A stretch of DNA of 64,000 nt from Corynebacterium lowii (lineage in GTDB: Bacteria > Actinomycetota > Actinomycetes > Mycobacteriales > Mycobacteriaceae), in assembly GCF_001412085.1 (NCBI RefSeq), contig NZ_LKEV01000002.1:1-64000 (forward strand), read 5' to 3'. A model generated the notes under the pieces. That model ran no database searches, was not told the DNA's origin, and worked only from the letters and a program-made list of their open reading frames with translations. This document shows, in pieces, positions 37,644-46,377 of the stretch. The first letter of the stretch is position 1; every line of letters starts with the position of its first letter. The translations under genes were made by a program, and so were the position numbers.

Positions 37644-38012
37644 ATGGGCCTCGCAGCATATCTCTCTCCCCTTCTCGGAACTCTTCTTCTCAGCGCCATC
37701 ATTCATGTCATGATCGCTTCTATTCAGAGCGGAGACTTCCCCCGGCAATCCGTCCTTGGGCTGCGGACTAAGGCCACGTTGAGCTCCGATCAGGCGTGGA
37801 TTACCGGGCATCGCGCCGCCTTGCCCATGCTCAAAACAGTAGCGTGGGCGGGCTATATTGGCGCGGCCTTATTGGTTATTCTCTTTGTGTTCTTCCCCCA
37901 ACCGCGCCCTTACTCCCTCATTACGGGGCCGGTGATCCTGCTCATCTGCCAGGCAATAGCGCTGGTCTATGCGGCGCGGCAGGCAAATCGCGCCGCCCGC
38001 AGTGCAAATTAA
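37644..38012 (+). CDS. SdpI-family-like membrane protein
   Basis: 122 residues with three membrane helices: an N-terminal one (LGTLLLSAIIHVMIASI), one around residue 70 (VAWAGYIGAALLVILFVFF) and one around 95 (LITGPVILLICQAIALVY). Between the first two is LGLRTKATLSSDQAWITGHRAA, matching the GxRT...W...HR pattern of SdpI/YhfL-type proteins. SdpI gives immunity to a killing peptide in Bacillus, but most family members are uncharacterised and I infer no such role here. It follows the DUF3093 gene by 56 bp. Confidence 0.7.
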   Translation: MGLAAYLSPLLGTLLLSAIIHVMIASIQSGDFPRQSVLGLRTKATLSSDQAWITGHRAALPMLKTVAWAGYIGAALLVILFVFFPQPRPYSLITGPVILLICQAIALVYAARQANRAARSAN

Positions 38013-38087
38013 AACCGGCGCTCCACAACTTATCCGCGAACTATCCGCAAGGCCGGTGCCACAGCCTCTTTGGGGCCTTTAACTGCA

Positions 38088-38381
38088 CTAAGCGCAGTCC
38101 TGGCAAATCACCGAGCCGTCATCCTCCACGTGAGAGATGCGGTTTTTGCGCTGCACCAGGAAGCAAATGGAGCACGTGAACTCATCGGATTGCCGCGGAA
38201 CTACGGTGACGTTGAGTTCTTCGCCGCTGAGGTCCATCGTGGGCGGTTCAAAGGAATCGACAATCTCCCCGTCCTCATCCATCGAGGAGTTTTCCGCCTC
38301 GGCGGCCTTGATTCCCTCTAGGGAATCCGTTTCGAGCTCGTCCTCGGCCCTACGGCGCGGGGCATCATAATCGGTAGCCAT
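38088..38381 (-). CDS. DUF4193 family zinc-ribbon protein
   Basis: 97 residues from the ATG at 38381 (MATDYDAPRRR). The N-terminal half is acidic and disordered. The C-terminal half has FTCSICFLVQRKNR and VICQDCA, two CxxC pairs that should bind one zinc. The family is small, actinobacterial and strongly conserved; RNA-polymerase-associated roles have been discussed for such ribbons, but nothing in the sequence proves it. It lies near suhB, ppgK and sigA, as in mycobacteria. Confidence 0.85.
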   Translation of the reverse strand: MATDYDAPRRRAEDELETDSLEGIKAAEAENSSMDEDGEIVDSFEPPTMDLSGEELNVTVVPRQSDEFTCSICFLVQRKNRISHVEDDGSVICQDCA

Positions 38382-38535
38382 GCGGTTCACCTCTGGCGTC
38401 GTCGTTGTACCACGCCGCTCCCTCCTGCTCCCGTAGGCCTGAGCGAGCTGGCATTGTGTTCTTGGACGCGCATATTAAACCACTCTCACGGCCCTGTCAT
38501 ATCCCCTGGACAAAAGCAATTTTTGCCACCCAAGA

Positions 38536-38552
38536 CTCTGCCCAAGGCAGAG
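38536..38552 (-). terminator. Short perfect hairpin after suhB
   Basis: CTCTGCC (38536-38542) and GGCAGAG (38546-38552) form a 7-bp stem with a CAA loop, 7 bp beyond the suhB stop. The minus strand has GGCAAAAATTG further on. Of the gap 38382-38558, the remainder should hold the DUF4193 promoter (a TTTAATATG stretch at about 38473-38481), not resolved further. Confidence 0.5.
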
Positions 38553-38558
38553 CCCTTG

Positions 38559-39416
38559 CTACGCGCCTAATTGTGGGCCCGCCCCGGCGGCGTCGAGAAG
38601 CTCCGCCAATGGCTCCGCGATCCCCGGTGCCGCCACCAGGACCCGGTGAAACTCTCCGCCCGGCACGGAAAGCGCCGGGGTATGCACCACGGCACCAGCT
38701 TCCTGGGCGATGAGTGCGCCGGCGGCGTAATCCCAGCAGTGAATCCCGTGCTCGTAGAAGGCATCCACACGTCCCTCTGCCACCGCGCAGAGGTCAAGGG
38801 CCGCCGAACCCTGGCGGCGAATATCGCGCACCTCGGGCAGTATCTTCGTGAGTGCTGTGGCCTGCTGCTTGCGGCGGGCCGCCTGATAGGAAAACCCGGT
38901 GGCCACGAGTGCCTGAGCGAGGTTTTCCTCGCGCGAGGCTCGCATATCCTGCACCGCGCCGCCGCGGACCACCTGCGCCCCGTATCCGCGCGCGGCCCGG
39001 TACACCGAACCGCCAGCGCCCTCAGTACCCCCAGCCGCATTAATCACGGCCCCGGCGATCACGTGGCCGTCTACCGCCGCAGCCAGCGAGACCGCATAGT
39101 TCGGTATCCCGTAGAGGAAGTTCACCGTGCCATCAATGGGGTCAATGATCCACGAGACCCCCGTGGTGGAGCGTTCCTCAGTGCCTTCCTCCGCGATGAT
39201 CCCATCGCCGGGACGCTGCCGCGTGATCGCCTCCACCAGCAATTCTTCCGCCATCGTGTCCACCACGGTCACGGGATCGACGGAGGAGCTTTTCGTGAGG
39301 GTATACGGGCGCAGGTCTCCGAGTTCCCGGCGGCGTCGCTCGATGGCATAAGCTGCCTCACGCACCCAATTTTCAGCGAGATCGCGCAGCATTATCGGTT
39401 GGTGGTGATCCATCAT
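38559..39416 (-). CDS. suhB: Inositol monophosphatase family protein
   Basis: Mg-dependent phosphatase, probably hydrolysing inositol 1-phosphate or related sugar phosphates. The 285 residues have the metal sites EEGTEE (about 89), [15 protein letters not shown] (about 106-120) and [15 protein letters not shown] (about 225). The start is ATGATG at 39413-39416; upstream codons would cross into the divergent ppgK promoter and are compositionally unlike. Inositol supply fits the PI and mycothiol needs of mycolata, but substrate choice within the family is not readable. Confidence 0.9.
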   Translation of the reverse strand: MMDHHQPIMLRDLAENWVREAAYAIERRRRELGDLRPYTLTKSSSVDPVTVVDTMAEELLVEAITRQRPGDGIIAEEGTEERSTTGVSWIIDPIDGTVNFLYGIPNYAVSLAAAVDGHVIAGAVINAAGGTEGAGGSVYRAARGYGAQVVRGGAVQDMRASREENLAQALVATGFSYQAARRKQQATALTKILPEVRDIRRQGSAALDLCAVAEGRVDAFYEHGIHCWDYAAGALIAQEAGAVVHTPALSVPGGEFHRVLVAAPGIAEPLAELLDAAGAGPQLGA

Positions 39417-39453
39417 GCCCCCTATTGTGCCGATTTTTGTACACTCTGAGGCT

Positions 39454-40206
39454 ATGAGCAGCATCGGATTTGGCATTGATGTAGGCGGATCTGGCGTCAA
39501 GGGAGCCCGCGTGGATCTTGAAAGCGGAGAGTTCGCCTCCGAGCGCATCAAGATCCTCACTCCCCAACCCGCCACACCGGAAGCCGTCGCGGAGGTCGTC
39601 GCGCAGATCGTGGAGCAGGCGCAGTGGGAAGGCCCGGTGGGCATCACCGTTCCCGGCATCGTGCGAGATCAGGTGGTGGAAAGCGCCGCCAATATTGATT
39701 CTTCCTGGATCGGCACCAATGCCCAGGAACTATTCTCGCGCCACCTCGACGGCCGCGAAGTCACCGTGCTCAACGACGCCGACGCTGCCGGCCTCGCTGA
39801 GATCACCTACGGTATTCCCGAAGCCTCCCGCGGCCCCGTCATCTTTCTCACCCTGGGCACGGGCATCGGTTCCGCCATTCTTATCGACGGCCACCTGTAC
39901 CCCAACAGTGAGCTCGGCCACCTGGAAGTCGATGGGAAGGAAGCGGAACGCCGCGCCTCCTCCGCCGTCAAGGAGCGCAAGGATCTGAGCTATAAGCAAT
40001 GGGCTCAGCGCGTGGATAAGGTGCTGCATACTTACGAAGAACTTTTCTCCCCCTCCCTATTTATCGTGGGCGGAGGCATTTCCCGAAAGTCGGAGAAGTG
40101 GATTCCGCTGCTCACCTGCCGCACAAAGGTGGTTCCGGCTCGCCTGCTCAATACAGCGGGTATTGTGGGTGCCGCTATGATCTCGCAACAAGATTCTGCC
40201 TCTTAG
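39454..40206 (+). CDS. ppgK: Polyphosphate glucokinase
   Basis: ROK-fold kinase that phosphorylates glucose with polyphosphate (and usually ATP). 250 residues: phosphate-1 motif [17 protein letters not shown] at the N-terminus, [25 protein letters not shown] with the catalytic aspartate, [14 protein letters not shown] and the C-terminal [11 protein letters not shown]. The start is the ATG at 39454. It is only 37 bp from the divergent suhB; a TACACT box (39440-39445) lies 8 nt before the ATG, compatible with a nearly leaderless mRNA. It precedes sigA as in other mycolata. Confidence 0.94.
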   Translation: MSSIGFGIDVGGSGVKGARVDLESGEFASERIKILTPQPATPEAVAEVVAQIVEQAQWEGPVGITVPGIVRDQVVESAANIDSSWIGTNAQELFSRHLDGREVTVLNDADAAGLAEITYGIPEASRGPVIFLTLGTGIGSAILIDGHLYPNSELGHLEVDGKEAERRASSAVKERKDLSYKQWAQRVDKVLHTYEELFSPSLFIVGGGISRKSEKWIPLLTCRTKVVPARLLNTAGIVGAAMISQQDSAS

Positions 40207-40282
40207 CAGATTGCCTGCTACACTGGGCGTTCGTTTATTGTGGCCTGTTTCCTAGAGGTCACGCACCCTAAACGATTATCGC

Positions 40283-40301
40283 GCCCGGAATCTTTCCGGG
40301 C
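40283..40301 (+). terminator. Hairpin between ppgK and sigA
   Basis: GCCCGGAA (40283-40290) and TTCCGGGC (40294-40301) are perfectly complementary with a TCT loop. No T-run follows, so it may be a weak terminator of ppgK or a leader hairpin of sigA. It lies in the 164-bp gap between the two genes. Confidence 0.55.
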
Positions 40302-40370
40302 CGCTGTTGGTTGTAAACGGGTATCATCCTTGGATGTTTGAGGAAGCATAAGCAAGTCGAAAGGGCGTAC

Positions 40371-41921
40371 GTGGTAGCCACCACTACTTCAGAAAACTCC
40401 GGTGCGGAGGATAACGGGACCCAGCGTTCCGCGACTACCGCCACCGTGAAAAAGACTGCGAAGAAAACCGCACGGAAGGCTGCTCGCAAGGCCGCCCCAC
40501 GCAAGGCTGCCGTGGCAACCACGGATACCGCAGCGACCTCTGCCACTCCGCCAGATTCTTCCGGTGCCGAGGAAACCGCTCCTGCAAAGAAGGCCACCAA
40601 GAAAACGGCGAAGAAGGCCGCCAAAAAGACGGCCCGCAAGGCTACTAAAACCACCAAGGCCACCAAGACCGCGGCGAAAAAGACGACGCGCAAGACGGCG
40701 GCTAAGAAGAGCACTTCCCGTGCAAAGACCAAGAAAGATGAAGCCCCCGCTCCCGTGGAGGAGGATGAGACCCTCACCGAGGAAGAACTCTCCCCCCAGG
40801 ACGAGGATCAGGACTTTGATCCCACCCTCGATGAGGGCGACGAGGACTTCGTTGACGCGGACGTAGAGGATCAAGAGGACTCCACCGAGGACGAGGAAAA
40901 CGAAGAGGACGAGGGTTCCTCCGTCTGGGACGAGGACGAATCCGCCGCCCTGCGCCAGGCCCGCAAGGACGCGGAACTCACCGCTTCTGCCGACTCCGTG
41001 CGCGCCTACCTCAAACAGATCGGCAAGGTCGCCCTGCTCAATGCGGAGCAAGAGGTCTCCCTGGCCAAGCGGATCGAGGCAGGCCTGTATGCCACCTATC
41101 GCATGGAGCAGATGGATGAGGCCTTTGCCGCCGGGGATAAAGACGCCAAGCTCACCCCGGCCGTCAAGCGCGACCTGCGCGCCATTGCCCGCGATGGCCG
41201 CAAGGCCAAGAACCACCTGCTAGAGGCCAACCTGCGCCTGGTGGTCTCCCTGGCTAAGCGCTACACCGGGCGCGGCATGGCCTTCCTTGATCTCATCCAG
41301 GAGGGCAACCTCGGACTTATCCGCGCGGTGGAGAAGTTCGATTACACCAAGGGATACAAGTTCTCCACATATGCAACCTGGTGGATTCGCCAGGCGATCA
41401 CCCGCGCTATGGCCGATCAGGCCCGCACCATCCGTATCCCGGTACACATGGTGGAGGTCATTAACAAGCTCGGCCGCATCCAGCGCGAGCTCCTGCAAGA
41501 CCTGGGCCGCGAGCCCACCCCGCAGGAGCTGGCAAAGGAAATGGACATCACCGAGGAAAAGGTGCTGGAAATCCAGCAGTACGCCCGCGAGCCCATTTCC
41601 CTGGATCAGACCATCGGTGATGAGGGCGATAGCCAGCTGGGTGACTTCATCGAGGATTCCGAGGCCGTGGTGGCCGTGGATGCCGTCTCCTTCACGCTGC
41701 TCCAGGATCAGCTTCAGGACGTGCTGCATACCCTCTCCGACCGCGAGGCCGGGGTGGTTAAGCTCCGTTTTGGCCTCACCGATGGTATGCCGCGCACTTT
41801 AGACGAGATCGGCCAGGTCTACGGAGTCACGCGAGAGCGTATTCGCCAGATCGAATCCAAGACCATGTCCAAGCTACGCCACCCCTCGCGCTCGCAGGTC
41901 TTGCGCGACTATCTGGATTAA
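40371..41921 (+). CDS. sigA: RNA polymerase primary sigma factor SigA
   Basis: 516 residues from the GTG at 40371, with AAAGG 7 nt upstream; a TTG at 40338 is a poorer start. The first 130 residues are lysine- and alanine-rich ([15 protein letters not shown] and similar), followed by a highly acidic stretch (about 130-195), the region 1.1-like part. Then come regions 1.2 ([16 protein letters not shown]), 2 ([51 protein letters not shown]) and 3. Region 4 ends with the helix-turn-helix [20 protein letters not shown]. It directs housekeeping transcription. Confidence 0.97.
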   Translation: MVATTTSENSGAEDNGTQRSATTATVKKTAKKTARKAARKAAPRKAAVATTDTAATSATPPDSSGAEETAPAKKATKKTAKKAAKKTARKATKTTKATKTAAKKTTRKTAAKKSTSRAKTKKDEAPAPVEEDETLTEEELSPQDEDQDFDPTLDEGDEDFVDADVEDQEDSTEDEENEEDEGSSVWDEDESAALRQARKDAELTASADSVRAYLKQIGKVALLNAEQEVSLAKRIEAGLYATYRMEQMDEAFAAGDKDAKLTPAVKRDLRAIARDGRKAKNHLLEANLRLVVSLAKRYTGRGMAFLDLIQEGNLGLIRAVEKFDYTKGYKFSTYATWWIRQAITRAMADQARTIRIPVHMVEVINKLGRIQRELLQDLGREPTPQELAKEMDITEEKVLEIQQYAREPISLDQTIGDEGDSQLGDFIEDSEAVVAVDAVSFTLLQDQLQDVLHTLSDREAGVVKLRFGLTDGMPRTLDEIGQVYGVTRERIRQIESKTMSKLRHPSRSQVLRDYLD

Positions 41922-42000
41922 TCAGTACGCCTGAATATCTACCAGGCGTACTGATATAGGAAGGTGGCCCGTTTCCCATGTGGGAGACGGGCCACCTTCT
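41921..42000. terminator. Double hairpin terminator between sigA and the DUF4190 gene
   Basis: Two perfect 13-bp stems stand in tandem: 41921-41933 with 41943-41955 (starting inside the sigA stop codon), and 41960-41972 with 41987-41999. The second is followed by TTTATTTCTT on the plus strand and, on the other strand, faces the convergent DUF4190 gene, which stops 8 bp away. The pair should terminate both. Confidence 0.9.
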
Positions 42001-42007
42001 TTATTTC

Positions 42008-42508
42008 TTAAGAGAAGAACGGAACCGAGATATTATCCGCGATGCACTGTTCCTGCTCCGCGGAACCCTCCGGGTAGGTATTCACGCAGGCCTGAATCTC
42101 ATCGGCGCTCTGCGCCACCCCGACCACAAAAACAAGGCTGATGAGGAAGGAGATCACGGAAAGCACCAGCCCCACCACGGACATGCCCATGCGGCGCCCC
42201 TCCGTGGGGTTCTTCTTGGCCTTAACCACCGCGATGATGCCCACCACGATGCCCACCAGACCCACGATGATGGGCAGCACGAGGGTAAGCAGCAAGGCCG
42301 CGGAGGCAATGCCAATGCCGAGCGCCCACGGGGCCACCTTATTGCGCTCCTGGGCGTCCACCGTCCAGGCTTCCTCTGGGTTAACGGGCGCCTGTGGTGT
42401 CGGCTCCGCGAAGGCGGCGGACTGATCCACCTCCATCGGTACGGCTACCAAGGGAGGATCGTGTTCCTCCGTCTGCTTGTTCTCATAGGGGTTCTGAGAA
42501 CCACTCAT
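42008..42508 (-). CDS. DUF4190 domain membrane protein
   Basis: 166 residues. A proline- and acid-rich cytoplasmic N-terminus (about 1-58) leads to two membrane helices (about 60-92 and 108-135) joined by VKAKKNPTEGRRMGMSVVG, the DUF4190 hallmark. A short extracytoplasmic tail has two cysteines (IQACVNTYP, EQCIADN) that may pair. Function unknown. Convergent with sigA. Confidence 0.82.
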   Translation of the reverse strand: MSGSQNPYENKQTEEHDPPLVAVPMEVDQSAAFAEPTPQAPVNPEEAWTVDAQERNKVAPWALGIGIASAALLLTLVLPIIVGLVGIVVGIIAVVKAKKNPTEGRRMGMSVVGLVLSVISFLISLVFVVGVAQSADEIQACVNTYPEGSAEQEQCIADNISVPFFS

Positions 42509-42581
42509 CGTGCCATCCTTTCCACAGACGCTCGCATTTTTATGGAAGCCACCTTAACACTTTAAGGTCTCTACGACAGGA

Positions 42582-43793
42582 TTAGTTTTTCTGCGGCGCC
42601 CATTGCTTTTGCAGGCCCTGCTTGCCGTAGCTCAACCGTCGATGCAGTTTCTCTAGCGGCCCCGATACGCCGAATCGCTCTAACAGAACCGCCAGCGCCA
42701 CGGTTACGGCCCAGACTCCCACAGCGATCAGCGATTTACCGGTAGCACCCATGCCCTCCGCGATATTGAGGGTAAAGGGCAGGATCACCACGAAAAAGAC
42801 CACGGATTGCGCCACGTAGCCGGACATCGACCTCTTCCCCAGCGCCACCAGGGAATAGATCGCCGGGTTCATGGAACCCTCGCGGTCCCAGCGCCGCTGA
42901 GCGGGCTGTACCGCGAGGGCGATGGCCGCCACCAATCCTGGGCCGGTGATAAAGCCCGCTGCCTGGTTGAGGGCGTATAGCGGCGTGGTCCAGGAGGCAG
43001 GCAGTACCCCTATCTCGGCCAAACCCCACGGCAGGCCCACGAGGAGGATGAAGGCAAAGGCGATAGCCGCCCAGATTTTTAGGCCCCGGCGATGCGCGGG
43101 AACCTCGTGCAGCATAAGGGTGCGCGCCATGAGGAGGCCCACGATCATGGGAGGGAGCAAGGCGCTGTACATGAGCGGGGCGGCCAGCGTGGCGCCAAAG
43201 ACCATAGAAAGCCCATTGAGCACGTATTCTCCGTAGGAGGAAGCCAGCACAAAGGGCTCGCCACGGAATAGCCCCATACCAAAGTTCAGTGCCGCCGCTA
43301 CTGCCCAGATCACCCCGGCTATCCACATGAGGGTTTTATTACTCAGCCCAATGAACAGGGTCAGAACCAAGCCACACAGACCATAGCCGAGCATAATATC
43401 CCCGAAGAAAAGAAATGTCATGTGGATCAAGCCAAAGAGGTACAGCCACGCATATCTCTTAGCCAAAACGGCCTGGGCCTTTCCACGGGGATAACCGCGC
43501 CGCAAAAGGCTCAGGGAGATCATTCCCACGCCAAAGCCCAGCAGGGTAGAAAACATGGGCAGGCCGCGCACGTGAACGAACATCGTGCCCAGCACCACCG
43601 TGATCTTATCGGCCACGGAGCCGTCCCTGATTCCGCCTAGCCCCGCGGCAGCCATCGCCTCCCCCGCCGGTGCCCAGGCCATCACCACATTCGCCAGGGC
43701 AATGGAAAGCAGCATGAGGCCCCTGGCTACGTCGGGGGCCAGAAAGCGCTTTTTCACCGCGTGGTTATTATTCCGTTCCTCCGGGGGTGCCAT
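42582..43793 (-). CDS. DUF418 family membrane protein
   Basis: 403 residues with about ten membrane helices. Seen: APDVARGLMLLSIALANV near the N-terminus (the DUF418 start), RGLPMFSTLLGFGVGM, a central FGDIMLGYGLCGLVL, and the C-terminal conserved region SMSGYVAQSVVFFVVILPF. DUF418 proteins such as YeiB are thought to be transporters or acyltransferase-like membrane proteins; no substrate is established. It stands alone on the minus strand, with 73-bp and 93-bp gaps to its neighbours. Confidence 0.83.
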   Translation of the reverse strand: MAPPEERNNNHAVKKRFLAPDVARGLMLLSIALANVVMAWAPAGEAMAAAGLGGIRDGSVADKITVVLGTMFVHVRGLPMFSTLLGFGVGMISLSLLRRGYPRGKAQAVLAKRYAWLYLFGLIHMTFLFFGDIMLGYGLCGLVLTLFIGLSNKTLMWIAGVIWAVAAALNFGMGLFRGEPFVLASSYGEYVLNGLSMVFGATLAAPLMYSALLPPMIVGLLMARTLMLHEVPAHRRGLKIWAAIAFAFILLVGLPWGLAEIGVLPASWTTPLYALNQAAGFITGPGLVAAIALAVQPAQRRWDREGSMNPAIYSLVALGKRSMSGYVAQSVVFFVVILPFTLNIAEGMGATGKSLIAVGVWAVTVALAVLLERFGVSGPLEKLHRRLSYGKQGLQKQWAPQKN

Positions 43794-43886
43794 TCATGCC
43801 TTTCTTTAAGAGATGTGCTTTAAAAAGCCGTGGAAGTTTCCCCTCAATATAACTTCCCCACCCCGGCCATGCCACCGCAAAAAGCA

Positions 43887-45608
43887 CTACCACTTGCGCA
43901 AATAGGCAATGCGATCGCGCAATTGCTCCGCCGAACACATGGCTGTGGGCGGTCCCCCGCATACCCGGCGCGCCTCGTTATGGATGGAGCCGTGGGGCCT
44001 GCCGGTGCGCGCGGCGGTGATGGAGACAATCGCGTTGAGTTCCTTGCGCAGGGTGGGCAGCTCCTCGCTAGCCACCCTGTCGCGGGCGGCCTTGGCCCCC
44101 TCGGAGGCCTGGGCCTTGGCCTGGCGTTCCTTTTCGCGTTCGGCCTCGGCGCTGCGGGCGTCGAGCTGTTCTTTTTCTCGCTTGCGCAGCAGGGCGCGCA
44201 TTTGCTCGGCGTCGAGCAGGCCTGGCAGGCCCAGGTAATCGGCTTCCTCGGCGGAACCGCTCAGCGCCCCAGTGCCGTAGGTGGAGCCATCGTAGATGAG
44301 GGAATCGAGTTCGGCCTCCGCGCCCAGGGATTGATAGCTGCGGTCTAGTTCCGGCTCGTTCTTTTCCTTATTGGCCTCGGCCAGCAGGTCATCGTCGAGC
44401 CCATCAGAGGGGCGATCGGGCTTGCCCAGCACGTGATCGCGCGACTTTTCCAGCTTGGAGGCCAGGTCGAGGAGCACGGGCACGGAGGGCAGGAATACCG
44501 AGGCGGTCTCCCCTGGGATGCGCGAGCGCACGAAGCGCCCAATCGCCTGGGCAAAAAAGAGCGGTGTGGAGGCGGAGGTGGCGTACACCCCCACCGCCAG
44601 GCGGGGCACGTCTACGCCCTCGGAGACCATGCGCACCGCCACCATCCATTCATCGGTGGAGGCGGAAAACTCCGCGATGCGCTCGGAGGCCCCGGCCTCA
44701 TCGGAGAGCACCACCGTGACCGGGGTGGAGGAAATCTTGGCGAGGATCGCCGCGTAGGCGCGGGCGGTCTTGGTATCGGAGGCGATCACCAGCCCTCCCG
44801 CATCCGGCATGTTCTGGCGCAATTGGGTCAGGCGGGTGTGCGCGGCGGAAAGCACGGCGGGTATCCACTCGCCGCGCGGATCGAGGGCGGTGCGCCAGGC
44901 GCGGGCCGTCTGCTCGGCGTTGAGGGGTTCACCCAGGCGGGCAGCGTATTCCTCGCCCGCGCTGTCGCGCCAGCGAGCCTCGCCAGAGTAAGCCAAAAAG
45001 ACCACGGGGCGCACCACGCCGTCGGCCAGGGCGTCGGAGTAGCCGTAGGTGTGATCGGCCTGGCTCACCAGGTGCCCCTCGCCGTCCTCGATGTAACGCA
45101 CAAAGGGGATAGCGGAGTCATCGGAGCGGAAGGGCGTTCCAGTCAGCGCCAGGCGGTGTTCGGCATCGGCGTAGGCCTGGCGGATACCGTCGCCCCAGCT
45201 CTTGGCGTCGCCACCGTGGTGAATCTCGTCGAGGATCACCAGGCTGCGCCGCGCGGTGGATACCGAATAGTGCTTGAAGGGGTGCAGGGCCACCTGGGCA
45301 TAGGTGACCACGATGCCGTCATGGGAGGCGTTGACGGCATCGGTATTGCGGAAGTTCGGGTCCAGCGAGATTCCCACCCGCGCGGCAGCCTGGGCCCACT
45401 GCACCTTGAGGTGTTCGGTGGGTACCACCACGATGATGCGGTCTACGGTGCGGTTATCGAGGAGTTCGGTGGCTACCCTCAGCGCAAAGGTGGTCTTGCC
45501 CGCGCCGGGGGTGGCCACCGCAAGGAAGTCCTTGGGTTTGCGCACCAGGTAGGCGGTCAGTGCCTTACGCTGCCACTCGCGCAGTTGCCCTTTTACGCGG
45601 CCCGTCAC
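43887..45608 (-). CDS. DEAD/DEAH-box helicase, SF2 (SSL2/XPB-like)
   Basis: 573 residues. Walker A in ATPGAGKTTFALRVATEL (about 33-50), motif II as DEIHHGGD, a Ser-Ala-Thr-equivalent LALTGTPFRSDD and motif VI as QAIGRFVRSR. The C-terminal 120 residues are charged and coiled-coil-like (KREKEQLDARSAEAERE). It starts with GTG overlapping the DUF3039 stop (GTGA), so the two are translationally coupled, the standard arrangement in mycolata. DNA or RNA target unknown. Confidence 0.88.
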   Translation of the reverse strand: MTGRVKGQLREWQRKALTAYLVRKPKDFLAVATPGAGKTTFALRVATELLDNRTVDRIIVVVPTEHLKVQWAQAAARVGISLDPNFRNTDAVNASHDGIVVTYAQVALHPFKHYSVSTARRSLVILDEIHHGGDAKSWGDGIRQAYADAEHRLALTGTPFRSDDSAIPFVRYIEDGEGHLVSQADHTYGYSDALADGVVRPVVFLAYSGEARWRDSAGEEYAARLGEPLNAEQTARAWRTALDPRGEWIPAVLSAAHTRLTQLRQNMPDAGGLVIASDTKTARAYAAILAKISSTPVTVVLSDEAGASERIAEFSASTDEWMVAVRMVSEGVDVPRLAVGVYATSASTPLFFAQAIGRFVRSRIPGETASVFLPSVPVLLDLASKLEKSRDHVLGKPDRPSDGLDDDLLAEANKEKNEPELDRSYQSLGAEAELDSLIYDGSTYGTGALSGSAEEADYLGLPGLLDAEQMRALLRKREKEQLDARSAEAEREKERQAKAQASEGAKAARDRVASEELPTLRKELNAIVSITAARTGRPHGSIHNEARRVCGGPPTAMCSAEQLRDRIAYLRKW

Positions 45609-45844
45609 TTTTTGCGCAGGCCCTTATATACGCGCTCGCAGTCGGGGCACACCGGGGAGCCCGGCTTGGCTTGTTTGGTCACGGGGAAGGTTTCTCCGCA
45701 GAGTGCCACCACCATGTTTCCGCTCACGGCGGATTCCACGATCTGGTTCTTCTTTACGTAGTGGAAGAACTTAGGGGTGTCGTTATCGGTGGTGGTTTCT
45801 TCCCTGATCTCGGGGCGATCAATCGTCGTCGTGCTCGTACTCAC
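45605..45844 (-). CDS. DUF3039 family small protein
   Basis: 79 residues from the GTG at 45844 (reads STSTTTIDRPE after the initiator). The conserved core is FFHYVKKNQIVESAVSG, with a putative metal site formed by LCGETFP, VCPDCERVY and the upstream histidine. The helicase gene starts within its stop codon, so the two products may act together; that is an inference. Divergent from the DUF3099 gene. Confidence 0.84.
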   Translation of the reverse strand: MSTSTTTIDRPEIREETTTDNDTPKFFHYVKKNQIVESAVSGNMVVALCGETFPVTKQAKPGSPVCPDCERVYKGLRKK

Positions 45845-45903
45845 CCCACCCATCATGCCCCACACCTACGGGCGGAAGCCACATGTGGGTCTACCCTGGG
45901 TGC

Positions 45904-46374
45904 ATGGCTTCTCAAGGTGATGCTTCCGATAGCGCCCCCGAGCCCGCCGAGACTATCGACGCCCCCGTCGAAAACGTCCCGGCGCGCCGTCGCGGGTTTT
46001 CGGCGCCCCGGCTGCGGCGGCGTCGAGTAGCTCTCATCACCGATGCCCAGCGCACTCCCGAGCAGAATCTGCGCCACCGCGAGCGCCTGTACGGGGTGGT
46101 GCAGGGCGTGCGCTTGCCGCTGTTGGGCCTGGCCATGCTGACGCTGGTGGCCTGGGATAACTGGATTATCGCGGGTGCGTTATTCTGCGTATCTATTCCC
46201 CTGCCGTGGATTGCGGTGGTGCTTGCCAATGGGCGCGGTGAGCCGCGCGATCCGCGCTCTCCCAAGGTGTATAAGCCCGCATTGGCGCGCGAGCAGGCCA
46301 TCGCGCAGCTTCAGGCCGCTGAGCGAACCCCCGAGTTGCCCCCGCACGAACGCCCTACCCCAAAGGATGAATAA
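45904..46374 (+). CDS. DUF3099 family membrane protein
   Basis: 156 residues. A disordered N-terminus with a basic patch (RRRGFSAPRLRRRR) is followed by ALITDAQRTPEQNLRHRERLY, the DUF3099 signature. A pair of membrane helices follows (about 75-112, LPLLGLAMLTLVAW and AGALFCVSIPLPWIAV), then a charged tail. Function unknown. The start is the ATG at 45904, 59 bp from the divergent DUF3039 gene. It is followed at 3 bp by the methyltransferase gene, so they form one operon. Confidence 0.84.
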   Translation: MASQGDASDSAPEPAETIDAPVENVPARRRGFSAPRLRRRRVALITDAQRTPEQNLRHRERLYGVVQGVRLPLLGLAMLTLVAWDNWIIAGALFCVSIPLPWIAVVLANGRGEPRDPRSPKVYKPALAREQAIAQLQAAERTPELPPHERPTPKDE

Positions 46375-46377
46375 TTT

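Noticed and set aside
40389-41216. 275-codon minus-strand ORF with glycine- and leucine-rich repeats
   Set aside because: It is the mirror of the Lys/Ala repeat region of sigA; the repetition is inherited from sigA.
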